Source: Heligmosomoides polygyrus polygyrus (lineage: Eukaryota; Nematoda; Chromadorea; Rhabditida; Heligmosomidae). From it: 64,000 nt of DNA. The stretch lies in the NCBI GenBank assembly GCA_947396885.1, contig OX377203.1:3658001-3722000 (forward strand). The letters are read 5' to 3'. Shown here piece after piece: positions 54,678 through 64,000 of this stretch. Below the pieces are notes generated by a model, which had not been told where the DNA came from, searched no databases, and was given only the letters and a program-made list of their open reading frames with translations. Made by a program: the position numbers and the translations under genes. How positions within the stretch are numbered: the stretch's first letter is position 1; every line of letters starts with the position of its first letter.

Positions 54678-55972
54678 TTAGGTTGTAACGAATTAAATGG
54701 CACTGGCTCGCGCCATTTTTTGGCGCGTCTTTACGCGTTTGATCAAGAACAAATTGTAACATGTGGCATATCATTTAGAAGCGCAAACTTTGCTCTACCG
54801 GTGAGTACCAAATTTTCTATGTAAAAGTGGGAAAACTTTAGAGTTTTATTGACTTTTTTGCAGATGGAGAAAAGGGTAACTCGAGGCATTTACTTGTATG
54901 AATTCAAGCTGGGCACTACAGCTAAGGAGGCGGACGAGAAGATCAACGCCGCATTCGGTCAAGGATGTTCCACAATTCGGACGGCGTATCGTTATCGTTG
55001 TTATCGTTATCAGAAGTTCCGGAATGGTGATGAGAGCTTGGAAGGACATGAAGGTCGTGGGAGGCACAGTGATGTTGATGAGGACAAGCTGAGAGATGTG
55101 GTAGAGGAGGATCCACACAAAGGTACCAGGGAGATAGCGAAGGTTCTTGGCGTCAGTCACAACACAGCTGCCCGGCATCTGAAGGAAATTGGAAGGACCA
55201 AAAAGCTGGAAAGGTGGGTGCCTCACGAGCTGTCTGAGGAGCAAAGAAACCGACGATATGAGGTCTCGTCCGCACAGCTTCTACGGCACGAAACGGACCC
55301 ATTCCTTGATCGCATCGTAACCTGTGACGAGAAATGGATAATGTACGACAACAGGCGACGATCGGCACAGTGGGTGGACAGCGATGAGAGCCCCAGGGTT
55401 TTTGCGAAGCCGGAATCGCACCAAAAGAACGTAATGGTGACAGTATGGTGGTGTTCACTGGGAGATATTCACCACTGCTTCCTCCCTCCCGGTGAATCCA
55501 TCACGGCAGAGAAGTACTGCATTGAAATCGAAGAAATGATGAAAAAGTTGAAGGATATCCGGCCGGCCTTGGTAAACCGAAGGCGAGTTCTCCTTCTGCA
55601 CGACAATGCTCGATCCCATGCAGCACGAATGACGTTGCAGAAATTGAATGAGCTGAGCATTGAAACTCTACCACATCCTCCGTTTTCTCCCGACCTCTCC
55701 CCAACAGACTACCACTTCTTCAAGCATCTTGGCGACTTCTTGGTAGGGAAAATATTCAAATACCAACAGGATGCCGAAAGTGCCTTCGAAGATTTCGTCA
55801 ATTCCAGAACTTCTGATTTTTATGCTACTGGGATAAAAAAGTTTGTGTCACGTTGGCAAAGATGTGTAGAATCAGAAGGTTTTTATTTCGATTAATAAAC
55901 TTGCCTACAAGCCGAGATATTAACTGTTCAAATTTACAGTGGTTCAGTGCCATTCATTTCGTTACAACCTAA
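54678..55972 (+). mobile_element. Mariner transposon, copy 2 (intact)
   Basis: 1295 bases with the same 28-base terminal inverted repeats as copies 1 and 3, flanked by TA at 54676-54677 and 55973-55974. A short subterminal palindrome (CGCGCCATTTTTTGGCGCG) lies at the left. The transposase frame is complete. Between end and frame there is a 63-base intron-like segment, 54801-54863 (GTGAGT...TTTTTTGCAG). Confidence 0.97.
54864..55895 (+). CDS. Mariner transposase, DD34D, intact
   Basis: 343 residues from the ATG directly after TTTTTTGCAG; an in-frame ATG 15 bases upstream lies inside the intron-like segment and is less likely. It cuts and pastes the element at TA sites. Order: N-terminal helix-turn-helix DNA-binding region (YEFKLGTTAKEA, then STIRTAYR), second HTH (GTREIAKVLGVSHNTAARHL), linker WVPHELSEEQ, then the catalytic triad: VTCDEKW, LLLHDNARSH and LSPTDYHFF. 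Counting the Asp-to-Asp gap gives 34 residues, the mariner DD34D signature. Compared with the other two copies it has a small in-frame expansion (YRYRCYRYQ versus YRWYQ) in the first DNA-binding region, which might weaken binding. Length matches the family (about 340-350). No stop or frameshift. Whether it is active is not shown. Confidence 0.95.
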   Translation: MEKRVTRGIYLYEFKLGTTAKEADEKINAAFGQGCSTIRTAYRYRCYRYQKFRNGDESLEGHEGRGRHSDVDEDKLRDVVEEDPHKGTREIAKVLGVSHNTAARHLKEIGRTKKLERWVPHELSEEQRNRRYEVSSAQLLRHETDPFLDRIVTCDEKWIMYDNRRRSAQWVDSDESPRVFAKPESHQKNVMVTVWWCSLGDIHHCFLPPGESITAEKYCIEIEEMMKKLKDIRPALVNRRRVLLLHDNARSHAARMTLQKLNELSIETLPHPPFSPDLSPTDYHFFKHLGDFLVGKIFKYQQDAESAFEDFVNSRTSDFYATGIKKFVSRWQRCVESEGFYFD

Positions 55973-56521
55973 TACTTATACGGGATATCCTGGAGGCGAT
56001 TTCATTGCATATTTGGCCATATAATGACTTGCAGTGGCCAACCCAAGTCAGCGTTTTATCCTTCTCAGACAAGTCTGGTACCAATTCACCGACCCCGGAG
56101 GGATGGAAGGCTTGGTTGGCCTGGGCGACAAATCCGATCCAGGAACCTGGTATCGGATGCACGCGACAGTCGCGCCTCCTCCGACTGCTCTACACGCGCC
56201 CGAGAAGTTATATACTGATAAGAATCTGATAACGAAGTATGAAAGGGTATTGAAAATGTATCTTCTGGTTCAGCTAATTGAAGAGCTTTTTTCACTCGAA
56301 CGACAACTCCAAATTAGACGTCGTCAGATTTATCGGTACAGAACTTTTAGAGAATCTTTTTTCTGCTTAAATTGCAAGCAGGTAGCTTAAACTGCGTAAT
56401 TTTCTCTTTTTTTTTTGAAAGCGTTCTGAGGAGAGATCTCGTCGTGTTATAGAGGTTGCCAGAAATGCATTCTGACAGCTCACCAGCTTTAACCGCCACG
56501 TTGTCCACTATTATAGAATTG

Positions 56522-56910
56522 GGATCTATCCTAGTCCGTGGGGGGGGGGCACATAACTAAAAAGTAGGTAACAAACTTAATTGGGACTTACCGAGCGGAT
56601 CCCCGAGTTGCAACCTAAAAGAAACCAAAAACGAACGAACAAACAAAAAATAAAAAATCGCCGCGGTTTCCAACCGTCTCGGTGGGCAAAGAGCGACGGA
56701 ATAGAGGCATGCCGCGTGCTGACCGCCGACTGACATGTTATAACCAGGATCTAACATGGTGAGGAGGGCACACAACTTTGCCTGCTTACAACCGCAACAA
56801 ATGTACTTTTTCGCCTTTTTCTTGTTTAGGGTCCTATGTTGTTCCGTAGAGGCCGTTCAGTAGGTCTCAAGTGGATTTGTTACACATAATACTTTTTGCT
56901 TATGTGGCCT
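56522..56910. mobile_element. Family B element, right arm, truncated
   Basis: GGATCTATCCTAGTCC with a G9 run at the left. The right terminal repeat is missing; homology to the left arm stops at GTGGCCTCCCC (about 56908). It has one interior unit where the left arm has three. Confidence 0.8.
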
Positions 56911-57599
56911 CCCCACGTTGAATGCGTTATCAATGTTGTCTTACCGAAGTGCCAAAGGCACAAATCGGCTTGCCCCAGACTGTGGTTGTCTGCCGGTCGT
57001 CCTGACCTCTTCCTATCTCGCCATGCTCATATAGATTCGACGGCGACTCCTCTGGTAATAACGCCATCCTCATGACTCTCTCCATTCCCTTGGTGGCATC
57101 ATTTCGTCAGGACTAGTTGTAACAGTACCCATACGCACAGTCTATTTGTATCCGTCCATATTGAGTGTCGTTTTCCACATGGTTGTGATGCCCTTGAGTA
57201 AAGCCTTCTGGAGGACTTTGCCGGACTGTGCACAATGCCCTTCTGCCGTTTTCTGCTCCTTTTTGGATTGAAGGCGTTTTTCACATCTCGATTTGCAGAG
57301 GTCCAGACGGACTGGGATACTTTTCAATTCAAATTCTTAATGAATTAATATCGGTAGTTAATAAAGTGTAAGGTCTTCAATTATGTTTAATCGTCCGTTT
57401 TACTATTGCTTTTATCGGCTACTTTGTTTCTTCGCAGTTTTCGTTGACGTTGTAGTGCACACTCGAGTGCATTTTAATAAACAAACAAATAAACAAAAAT
57501 TCTTCAGTGCAACCTTCTTGTTGGTTTTCACTAACGAGTGAAGCTATCTAGCGAGACGTTAGTATCCCATTATTCCTTTGTTACAGCATCATTAGATGT
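56911..57599. other. Gene-free stretch
   Basis: No exon, tRNA or clear repeat recognised, apart from a short AAACAAACAAATAAACAAA run at about 57480. Confidence 0.4.
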
Positions 57600-58920
57600 A
57601 TTTATACCATCTTCACGTCGAAATGGACACTTTTAAAGTCAGATTGGACACTCTTCTAAGCCAGCCTAAGTCACTTGAAATCAAAGCGAACTCTTTCAAA
57701 TGAAAATGATCTACAGGTAGGTTAAACTACAAGCTCAATAGGATGGTTAGAATAACTTTTTCTTCAAGGAAAATCTTGGCATAACTCTCGTTGAAATTGA
57801 CTTTTAGTTTTGCTGCCCCAATAAGTGTAATAAATTTATAAATTTTTATTTTTAGAGAAAGAAGTAATAAGTTGTTAAAAATTGTCTTAAAGCACAACCA
57901 AGAAACAAGCATATCACCAGATCACGAAGCATTTGATCGTTGAAAGATCAGACCGCGCCATGCACTTAAAAAGTTCGCTTCAACGTTCATTTGATTAATA
58001 GTGTAAATGCCACTTTGATGAACCATTAAAGTGAGAATATGTGTGTTTTTTACAGTTTTTTTATTGTATCGTTAACAGGTGTCAAACTCCATGCAAACAG
58101 GAATTCTGGGATCCTTCCTATTCGGAGGGGGTGGGGGTAATGTGGTGATTTGTGTCTCCAATCCATTGCTTGAATTTCTACGACAGCTTCAGTTGCTCTC
58201 CCATGATGCGAGGGCTTTCATTTAAATTCAGGGGAAATGATTGTGTGGCATGGAGTGACATACGAAACGAACACTTAATGATTGCCCCACCCGACTAGGA
58301 TAGATCTGAATTCTGCTATCAATCGAATAAAAATCGCCACGTCTTGGAAGAAGGCATGGCGCAATCCTTTTTTAGCACTGACCGTCTTCTCGCTCTTTAA
58401 AACAAGCTATAAACCACTATTTTTGCTGAAAAAGTAATTTTTTTATAAAATTTCAATAAGTTCACTTATTGGTTAGATGAATTCAAACTTTAAATAAATT
58501 TGTACTAAAATTTTCCTTAAACAAAAAAAATTATACTAACCTTTTTGGAGAGTCCCTTGTCTAATGTCGAAAAAAGGGTCTATCCTAGTCGGGGGGGGGG
58601 GGGGGGCGACGGACAATCGTAAAGCACCAATTGCGTACGTCGTCCCATGCCACAGAACCGTATCATCTAAATCTGAATGAAAGGCGTCGCGCCATGGGAC
58701 AGCAGCCGAAGTTCTCGTAGAAACTCAGGCTTGGGAAAGGAGACGTAAACCACCATATGCCCTCCTCCGATTAGGATAGATCCTACAAAGCTCCCTTTGG
58801 AAGAGTTCACTTTGATTTCAAAAGTCTTAGGCTTGCTTAGAAGAGTGTTCATTAAGATTTGAAAAGTGTCCACTTTGATTTGGAAAATGTCAAGTTCGAC
58901 GGTGTATTTTGATCAGATCT
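57600..58920. repeat. Interspersed repeat, family A, with nested inserts
   Basis: Starts CTTCACGTCGAAATGGACAC and AGTCAGATTGGACACTCTTC. The interior has GACCGCGCCATGCACTTAAA, and GAATTCTG|CTATCAATCG split by a family B insert. The right end at about 58820-58900 has GAGTGTTCATTAAGATTTG and AAAGTGTCCACTTTGATTTG. A second insert with CTATCCTAGTCG and TTAGGATAGATCC ends lies at 58571-58783. Confidence 0.7.
58109..58307. mobile_element. Short family B element, perfect 8-base duplication
   Basis: 199 bases from GGATCCTTCCTATTCGG to CGACTAGGATAGATCT, flanked by GAATTCTG on both sides (58101-58108, 58308-58315). Removing it and one copy of the duplication restores the normal family A interior, which proves the insertion and its duplication length. 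Confidence 0.88.
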
Positions 58921-59119
58921 CCGCACCAGAATGGCACTATGAGAAATAAACTTGAAAACTGAAAAATTATAGCAAAAATTAATAAAAATCTGATGTCTGG
59001 TACAGCCGAGGAAGTTTGCCGGCTGATTTCGACCAGTTTTGGAGGTCGATTTGAATGCGTTTCCACCACGGATTCTCCAGTGACGTGGAGGCAGTTTTCT
59101 GAAGAAACAACGGTATCAC

Positions 59120-59134
59120 TTCTGCTTTTCAGAG
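59120..59134 (+). promoter_or_regulatory. Likely trans-splice acceptor of the BTBD9 gene
   Basis: CTTCTGCTTTTCAG|AG precedes the ATG by two bases. In nematodes an acceptor this close to the start codon, with no matching upstream exon, usually receives a spliced leader. An upstream exon cannot be excluded. Confidence 0.6.
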
Positions 59135-61850
59135 ATGAGCAGTCTTGTTTCGCCGTCCAGCCTGTCGCAGCCATCGGAAAGCAAAGGTTTGGTTTTGGAA
59201 CCCAGTCGTCTCGAGCACAGCATGCGATTCCTTTCAGAAGACTGCTCATCCGGTCTGGTCGACCATACGGCGGCCTTAGGGGAAGCCATGGAGGTGCAGT
59301 TCTCGAATCCAGAATTCTGGGACGTGACATTCGTCGTCGACGGCGAGCGATTCCACGCTCACAAGTTTATTCTGGCCACTCGCAGTGAATACTTCAGGTA
59401 TCCCAACCCTTCCCTTGTTGCAGCACCTTTCAAGTGAATTCCCATCCTATAGAGCGATGCTCTGTGGCGGACTGAAGGAGAGTGCTGAGGCACAGATTGA
59501 GCTGAGCGAGACGAAACCGCTCGATTTTCGTACCCTACTCAGGTAAACGTCGTAGTGAACCAACATAGTCGATTCGACTGCTGCTGCTGCTACTGATCTT
59601 CATGATTTAGGTACATCTACACTGGCAAGGCAGATCTCTCCGAGTTCAACGTCGAAGAACTCTTGTCGACTCTTCGGCTTGCTCACGAGTACGGCCTGAT
59701 TGGAATCCAACACGGAGTAGCTGCCTATTTAAAGGTATTTTCTCGACGAGAGGTCGAAGAGAACTTTCGCCCAAAGCTTCGTCCAGAGGGATATTTAGGG
59801 TGCTAATTAAAAAATCTGACATCCGTCTTTGAAATTTTGGCCGATTACAGAAGGTTACGGTAGTGCGGGTGACTAAGGTAATGATGGTCACCAATTTCGC
59901 CCACCTTTCGATACGGTATAGTGGGATAGCGTGCCAGCTGTCCCACAGCCTCAATTTCGATACTTTATTCTATTGTAAGACATGTTTCACGTTTCTTAGA
60001 TGGTACTCGACAAGCAAAGCTAATTGTTCGTAGCATAGGTGTTTCGAAGAAGACTACATCGAATCAATAACCTTTTCTGAAGTGTGCCTTACCCAGTACC
60101 TGCCGTAGCCTACCGTACTCCAGAGTAATACCAAAAACGGATGTCGGATTCGTGATCAGCACCCAAAATAACCCCAGCCTTGGGAAAAGCTTGAGCGAAA
60201 TCGGTAATTATGACCTCGGCAGCCACAGAAAATTTTCCGTTAAAAAATTTAACGCCCAGAACTTTGTGTGCACCCCTGGTACATATGGAACGATTGGAAA
60301 GCCTCTAAAATATTCAAGCACTTGATGCTTGACGTGTAGCGCAGTCGGAGGGGTGGCGGCTGTCGCATGCACTCGATACCGGGTTCTTGGTTCGGATTTC
60401 CCGCCCAGGCTGACCAAGCCTTCCATCCGTCCGGCGTCTGTGACAGGTGACCAGACTTGTCTGGGAAGGATAAAGCGCTGACTTGTTCATCGGCTCGCCA
60501 TCGCAAGTCATTCAAGTCGCCTTCACGACATCCGAATGCATGGCGCATCCCAAAAGGGACTGAGTAACGCTGGGTGCGGGCGAACTTCATTTCTTGAAGG
60601 AGGCTGGCTGACTACTTGACACCACAAGGCAATGACCCAAGTAGGTAACGGTTGAATGGATCAGCGGCCGGATTCATCAACGACTAACCCGCGGGTATAG
60701 GGGGTAGAGATACCCGCGATGAAGCCTGCGCCTCCGAGTCTTACCTTATCTCTTCCCCTTATACCCCGCATACCCACGGGTTTAATTGTTGATGAATCCG
60801 GCCCCAGGTTCGACTCCAACTCTATACCCAGCCCTAGCATCGTTCTGAAGCCGTGGCTGGATTCATCAACGACTAACCCGTGGGTATAGGGGGTAGAGAT
60901 ACCCACGATGATGCCTGCGTCTCTGACTCTTACCTTATTTCTACGTGACTCCTATCTTATCTCTATCCCTTATACACCGCATACCCACGGGTTTAATTGT
61001 TGATGAATCCGGCCCCAGGATTCATCAACAATTAAACCCGTGGGTTTGCGGGGTATAAGGAGTGGAGGTAAGATAAGAGTCAGAGACGCAGGCTTCATCG
61101 TGGGTATCTCTGCCCCTATACCCTCGGGTTAGTCGTTGATGAATCCGGCCCCTGAGGTGATGGCTTGGATGTCAATATTCGCTGCCTCTCATCATTCGAA
61201 GCGGTCGAAGATCTGTCCAGCGGGTATGAATAAGTTCTCATGGTCAGTTCCGTTGCTCCTGTCACTCCTCCGACAGGAACAACGGAACTGAGAGCCTCTC
61301 TGACTTTGGTCCCTTTGTCCATCTGGAGCAGATCTACGTATTCAAAAAAAAATGGCATGAAGAATTCGCCAAGTCTGGGCATGAAACTGAACCAGGACGG
61401 ACTAAAAGCTGTTGCAGTAGCCACGCTAGGATTCCATATAATTTAGGGATTTAAAAGCTTTGTTGTTCTCCACTTAGCATTCTTCCAATAGCTGCTGTTC
61501 TTTAAAATGAAACTTCTTCATTCTAGGAGAAAATTGTTAGTTTTTGCTTGAAAATATAGCAAAGAACGGGTGGGTAAAGTTTATTCTGGGTAAGTTCGAC
61601 TAAATTCACCAGACAAATTGAGCGGATTAACCAGAAAGTTCGATCAAAATCCGTTCGAGAATTTCAATGACCACGACTTAGCGCACAATTCCGTTCCATG
61701 TCGCGGTAGTTTTCATGAATTCAGACAAAACTGGACATCAGCAACGTCTTTACCATCGCCGACATTTCAACGCTGCTGTCACTCAATGCTCTATCAGAAG
61801 GCTGCAAGCAGTTTTGCGACCAACACGCTCCGAAAATCCTAGCCGCCCAG
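59135..61850 (+). CDS. BTBD9: BTBD9-type BTB/POZ protein, N-terminal half
   Basis: Four exons join in phase: 59135-59397, 59453-59542, 59611-59734 and 61725-61850, giving 201 residues, then a GTAGGT donor; the rest lies beyond the window. The ATG follows GCTTTTCAG|AG, a good trans-splice or cis acceptor. Residues about 41-150 form a BTB/POZ domain: EFWDVTFVVDGERFHAHKFIL, shown in part as DVTFVVDGERFHAHK, then SEYFRAMLCGGLKES, TLLRYIYTGKADL and LLSTLRLAHEYGL. Exon 4 (TKLDISNVFTIADISTLLSL...CDQHAPKILAAQ) matches the start of the BACK region of BTBD9. Family: BTBD9 is a proposed cullin-3 adaptor linked to dopamine, sleep and iron phenotypes; the C. elegans relative is hpo-9. Introns are 55, 68 and 1990 bases; the fourth intron holds mariner copy 3. 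Assignment to BTBD9 over other BTB proteins rests on the YIYTGKADL and exon 4 pattern. Confidence 0.88.
60330..60572 (+). mobile_element. tRNA-derived SINE in BTBD9 intron
   Basis: GTGTAGCGCAGTCGG, GGTTCTTGGTTCGGATTTCC, GGATAAAGCGCTGACTTG and the tail GAATGCATGGCGCATCCC. A 27-base stretch present in other copies (the CATTGTATGGCCAAATACG region) is deleted. Confidence 0.8.
60666..61152. mobile_element. Three family C MITEs
   Basis: 60666-60804, 60855-61016 and 61018-61152. Each has ends GGCCGGATTCATCAAC and GTTGATGAATCCGGCC with TAACCCGTGGGTAT/ATACCCACGGGTTTAA inside. The first two are in the same orientation, the third is inverted. Copies 2 and 3 share the CCCC/GG boundary, so they touch. 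All are in the third intron of the BTBD9 gene. No coding capacity. Confidence 0.85.
61244..61291. repeat. 48-base hairpin in BTBD9 intron
   Basis: TCAGTTCCGTTGCTCCTGTC pairs with GACAGGAACAACGGAACTGA (one mismatch) around an 8-base loop. Confidence 0.8.
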
Positions 61851-61955
61851 GTAGGTCCACATTCATCGCCCTATTTGATCGTTTTTTAAGAATGAAGAGA
61901 ATTGGACGCTATGACAGCAGAGGTGCAGAGGGAAAAGGTGGATGCCTTACAACTA

Positions 61956-63239
61956 TTAGGTTGTAACGAATTAAATGGCACTGGCTCGCGCCATTTTTTG
62001 GCGCGTCTTTACGCGTTTGATCAAGAACAAACCGTAACATGTGGCATATCATTTAGAAGCGCAAACTTTGCTCTACCAGTGAGTACCGAATTTTCTATGT
62101 AAAAGTGGGAAAACTTTAGAGTTTTATTGACTTTTTTGCAGATGGACAAAAGGGTAACCCGAGGCATTTACTTGTATGAATTCAAGCTGGGCACTACAGC
62201 TAAGGAGGCGGACGTGAAGATCAACGCCGCATTCGGTCAAGGATGTTCCACGATTCGGACGGCGTATCGTTGGTATCAGAAGTTCCGGAATGGAGATGAG
62301 AGCTTGGAAGAACATGAAGGTCGTGGGAGGCATAGTGATGTTGATGAGGACAAGCTGAGAGATGTGGTAGAGGAGGATCCACACAAAGGTACCAGGGAGA
62401 TAGCGAAGGTTCTTGGCGTCAGTCACAACACAGCTGCCCGGCATCTGAAGGAAATTGGAAAGACCAAAAAGCTGGAAAGATGGGTGCCTCACGAGCTGTC
62501 TGAGGAGCAAAGAAACCGACGATATGAGATCTCGTCCGCACTGCTTCTACGGAACGAAACGGACCCATTCCTTGATCGCATCGTAACCTGTGGCGAGAAA
62601 TGGATAATGTACGACAACAGGCGACGATCGGCACAGTGGGTGGACAGCGATGAGAGCCCCAAGGTTTTTGCGAAGCCGGAATTGCACCAAAAGAAAGTAA
62701 TGGCGACAGTATGGTGGTGTTCGCTGGGAATTATTCACCACAGCTTCCTCCCTCCCGGTGAATCCATCACGGCAGAGAAGTACTGCATTGAAATTGAGGA
62801 AATGATGAAAAAGTTGGAAGGATATCCGGCCGGCCTTGGTAAACCGAAGGCGAGTTCTGCTTCTGCACGACAATGCTCGCCCCCATGTAGCACGAATGAC
62901 GTTGCAGAAATTGAATGAGCTGAGCATTGCAACTCTACCACATCCTCCGTTTTCTCCCGACCTCTCCCCAACAGACTACCACTTCTTCAAGCATCTTGGC
63001 GACTTCTTGGTAGGGAAAATATTCAAATACCAACAGGATGCCGAAAGTGCCTTCGAAGATTTCGTCAATTCCAGAACTTCTGATTTTTATGCTACTGGGA
63101 TAAAAAAGCTTGTGTCACGTTGGCAAAGATGTGTAGAATCAGAAGGTTTTTATTTCGATTAATGAGCTTGCCTACAAGCCGAGATATTAACTGTTTAAAT
63201 TTACAGTGGTTCAGTGCCATTTATTTCGTTACAACCTAA
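61956..63239 (+). mobile_element. Mariner transposon, copy 3 (inactive)
   Basis: 1284 bases, 28-base terminal inverted repeats, flanking TA (61954-61955 and 63240-63241). Inserted in the fourth intron of the BTBD9 gene, in the sense direction. It has the same 63-base intron-like segment (62079-62141). Confidence 0.95.
62142..63162 (+). pseudogene. Mariner transposase pseudogene, first Asp lost
   Basis: The frame is open to about 62815, where one extra G (AAGTTGGAAGG for AAGTTGAAGG) shifts it; the C-terminal part continues in another frame to the stop. The first catalytic Asp is replaced: VTCGEKW, codon GGC at 62592-62594, where the intact copy has GAC. Either change alone would abolish activity. 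The other two aspartates (HDNARPH, SPTDYHFF) remain. Confidence 0.93.
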
Positions 63240-63269
63240 TATTTCGTATATAACATTTTCAAGTTTTAA

Positions 63270-64000
63270 TCACTTACCAGGGTAGGTGAAAGGAATAATT
63301 TCAAGAAAGCCATACTAAATTTTTCTTGAGTAAAAAAATATTCCAACGTCCTCCGGGGTATCTAGTTTAATGTGCATAGACCTCGTTCTAATTTGGAAGA
63401 GGTTCAGTGTTTGACTCTGAAAAGCGTCCAATTTCGCTTGAAAAAGTGTTCAGTTCGATTTATAGAAACTTCAGTCGAATTAGACACTTTTCAAATCTAA
63501 TTGGACACTCTTTTATGCTAGCGCAAGACTTTTGAAACTTTCAAATCTAAGTGAAATCAAAACGAATTCATTTAGATTTGAAAAAAAAGGAAAAAAGTTT
63601 TACCAAATGCTGGACTACTCTTCGGCAAAGCAAACAATAGTCCTTGTTAGATGTTGAAAAACTTTTTGCGGAACGCTTTCTTGCCAGTATAAAAAGCCAT
63701 GTCGTAATCCTTACTTTTTTCTTTTTTTCTCTTTGCTAGTATTTTTCTTTGCTCTTAAGTGTTCACCTTGATTAGTGGCTTGTCATTTGTTTCATTCTTC
63801 TAACGAGTGTTTTTAATGCTTGGCATTGGTGGACTTTTATGTGCGTTGAATAAATAAATAAATAAAAAGTTTAACCTGCCCGAAATGACCTTCAGGCAGG
63901 TTAATCTAGAGACTCAGTTAGTTAGATGATAAGATTATTTTTTTTGTGCAAGCAAAACTTGCTATAACTTTCTATGAATTTTTAAAAGTTTACCTGCCCT
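63270..64000. repeat. Family A fragments at the right edge
   Basis: 63400-63500 has GCGTCCAATTTCGCTTG and AATCTAATTGGACACTC end words in both orientations, close together. 63880-64000 repeats the ACCTTCAGGCAGGTTAA interior seen at 14980. Short TAAA runs lie at about 63850. Nothing coding is seen. Confidence 0.5.

Larger units (their letters stand above)
54615..56207 (-). mobile_element. SINE split by mariner copy 2
   Basis: 54622-54677 (GGATAAAGGACGGCGTTACTC ... GCATTCTA; first run shown is 21 in the genome, key part AAAGGACGGCG) and 55973-56207 (GATATCCTGGAGGCG through CTCTACACGCGCCCGAG) are the two halves of one reverse-orientation SINE. The mariner lies between, duplicating the TA of the SINE's own CATTCTACTT segment. 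Confidence 0.88.
51759..56910. repeat. Large inverted duplication
   Basis: Left arm 51759-52940 and right arm about 54615-56910 are inverted copies: B element, a unique segment (GACGACGTCTAATTTGGAG in the left, its complement in the right) and a SINE. The right arm is interrupted by mariner copy 2. The target duplication of the left SINE (TATATAACTTCTC) reappears, complemented, at the right arm's matching edge, so the SINE was present before the duplication. The spacer (52954-54610) holds tRNA-like elements and older SINE pieces. Confidence 0.85.

Noticed and set aside
58993..59388. Alternative 131-residue frame overlapping BTBD9 exon 1
   Set aside because: It is out of frame with the clear BTB domain, and the upstream part would need a 20-base intron to join it.
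1..64000. CRISPR arrays, bacterial operons, rRNA genes
   Set aside because: The short regular repeats are satellites or minisatellites without spacers; no rRNA or prokaryotic gene signals were seen, and 5S rRNA is absent next to the SL1-like units.

Overview
This is non-coding-rich eukaryotic DNA, almost certainly from a nematode and most likely a strongylid (hookworm-like) species. The evidence is copies of the nematode SL1 spliced-leader exon, host introns of 55-62 bases next to multi-kilobase ones, TTTTCAG-type acceptors, a mariner of the irritans type, and an RTE retrotransposon whose protein looks like the abundant hookworm RTE family. The species is inference; the nematode assignment is strong. 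A run of exactly 200 N (10814-11013) shows it is a scaffolded draft assembly.

Three host genes can be supported. (1) A minus-strand gene of unknown function has its last four exons at 8128-8856. (2) A plus-strand gene of unknown function has six phase-compatible exons spread from 30341 (perhaps earlier) to a stop at 42118. (3) The 5' half of a BTBD9-type BTB gene has four exons at 59135-61850 and continues past the right edge. Everything else is intronic or intergenic and mostly repeats.

Layout. 1-6459 and 18712-25095 are two copies of one segmental duplication, each with a satellite of ~150-base units that contain the SL1 exon on the minus strand. 6.7-10.2 kb holds a 604-base palindrome, a tandem dimer, gene 1, several long hairpins and a 12-mer minisatellite. 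11-15.7 kb holds low-copy repeats, SINEs and a tRNA-like element. 15.9-18.1 kb is polypyrimidine. 25.3-27.2 kb is a Penelope-like retroelement with inverted terminal repeats. 27-42 kb is gene 2 with its introns full of MITEs, SINEs and a broken RTE. 42-48 kb holds hAT-like MITEs, degenerate tandem repeats and a repeat array carrying perfect palindromic NFI-type sites. 48.9-64 kb holds three mariner copies (one intact), a large inverted duplication, and gene 3.

Repeat families named here: SINE (tRNA-derived, ~295 bases, TTTATCC-rich tail, 11-13 base target duplications); M (~200-base MITE with GGTAC...GTGGCCTACATG ends); B (MITE with GGATCTATCCTAGTCC ends and 8-base target duplications, hAT-like); A (large AT-rich interspersed repeat with AAATTGGACAC motifs near its ends); C (~140-base MITE in the BTBD9 intron); mariner; RTE; and a Penelope-like element.
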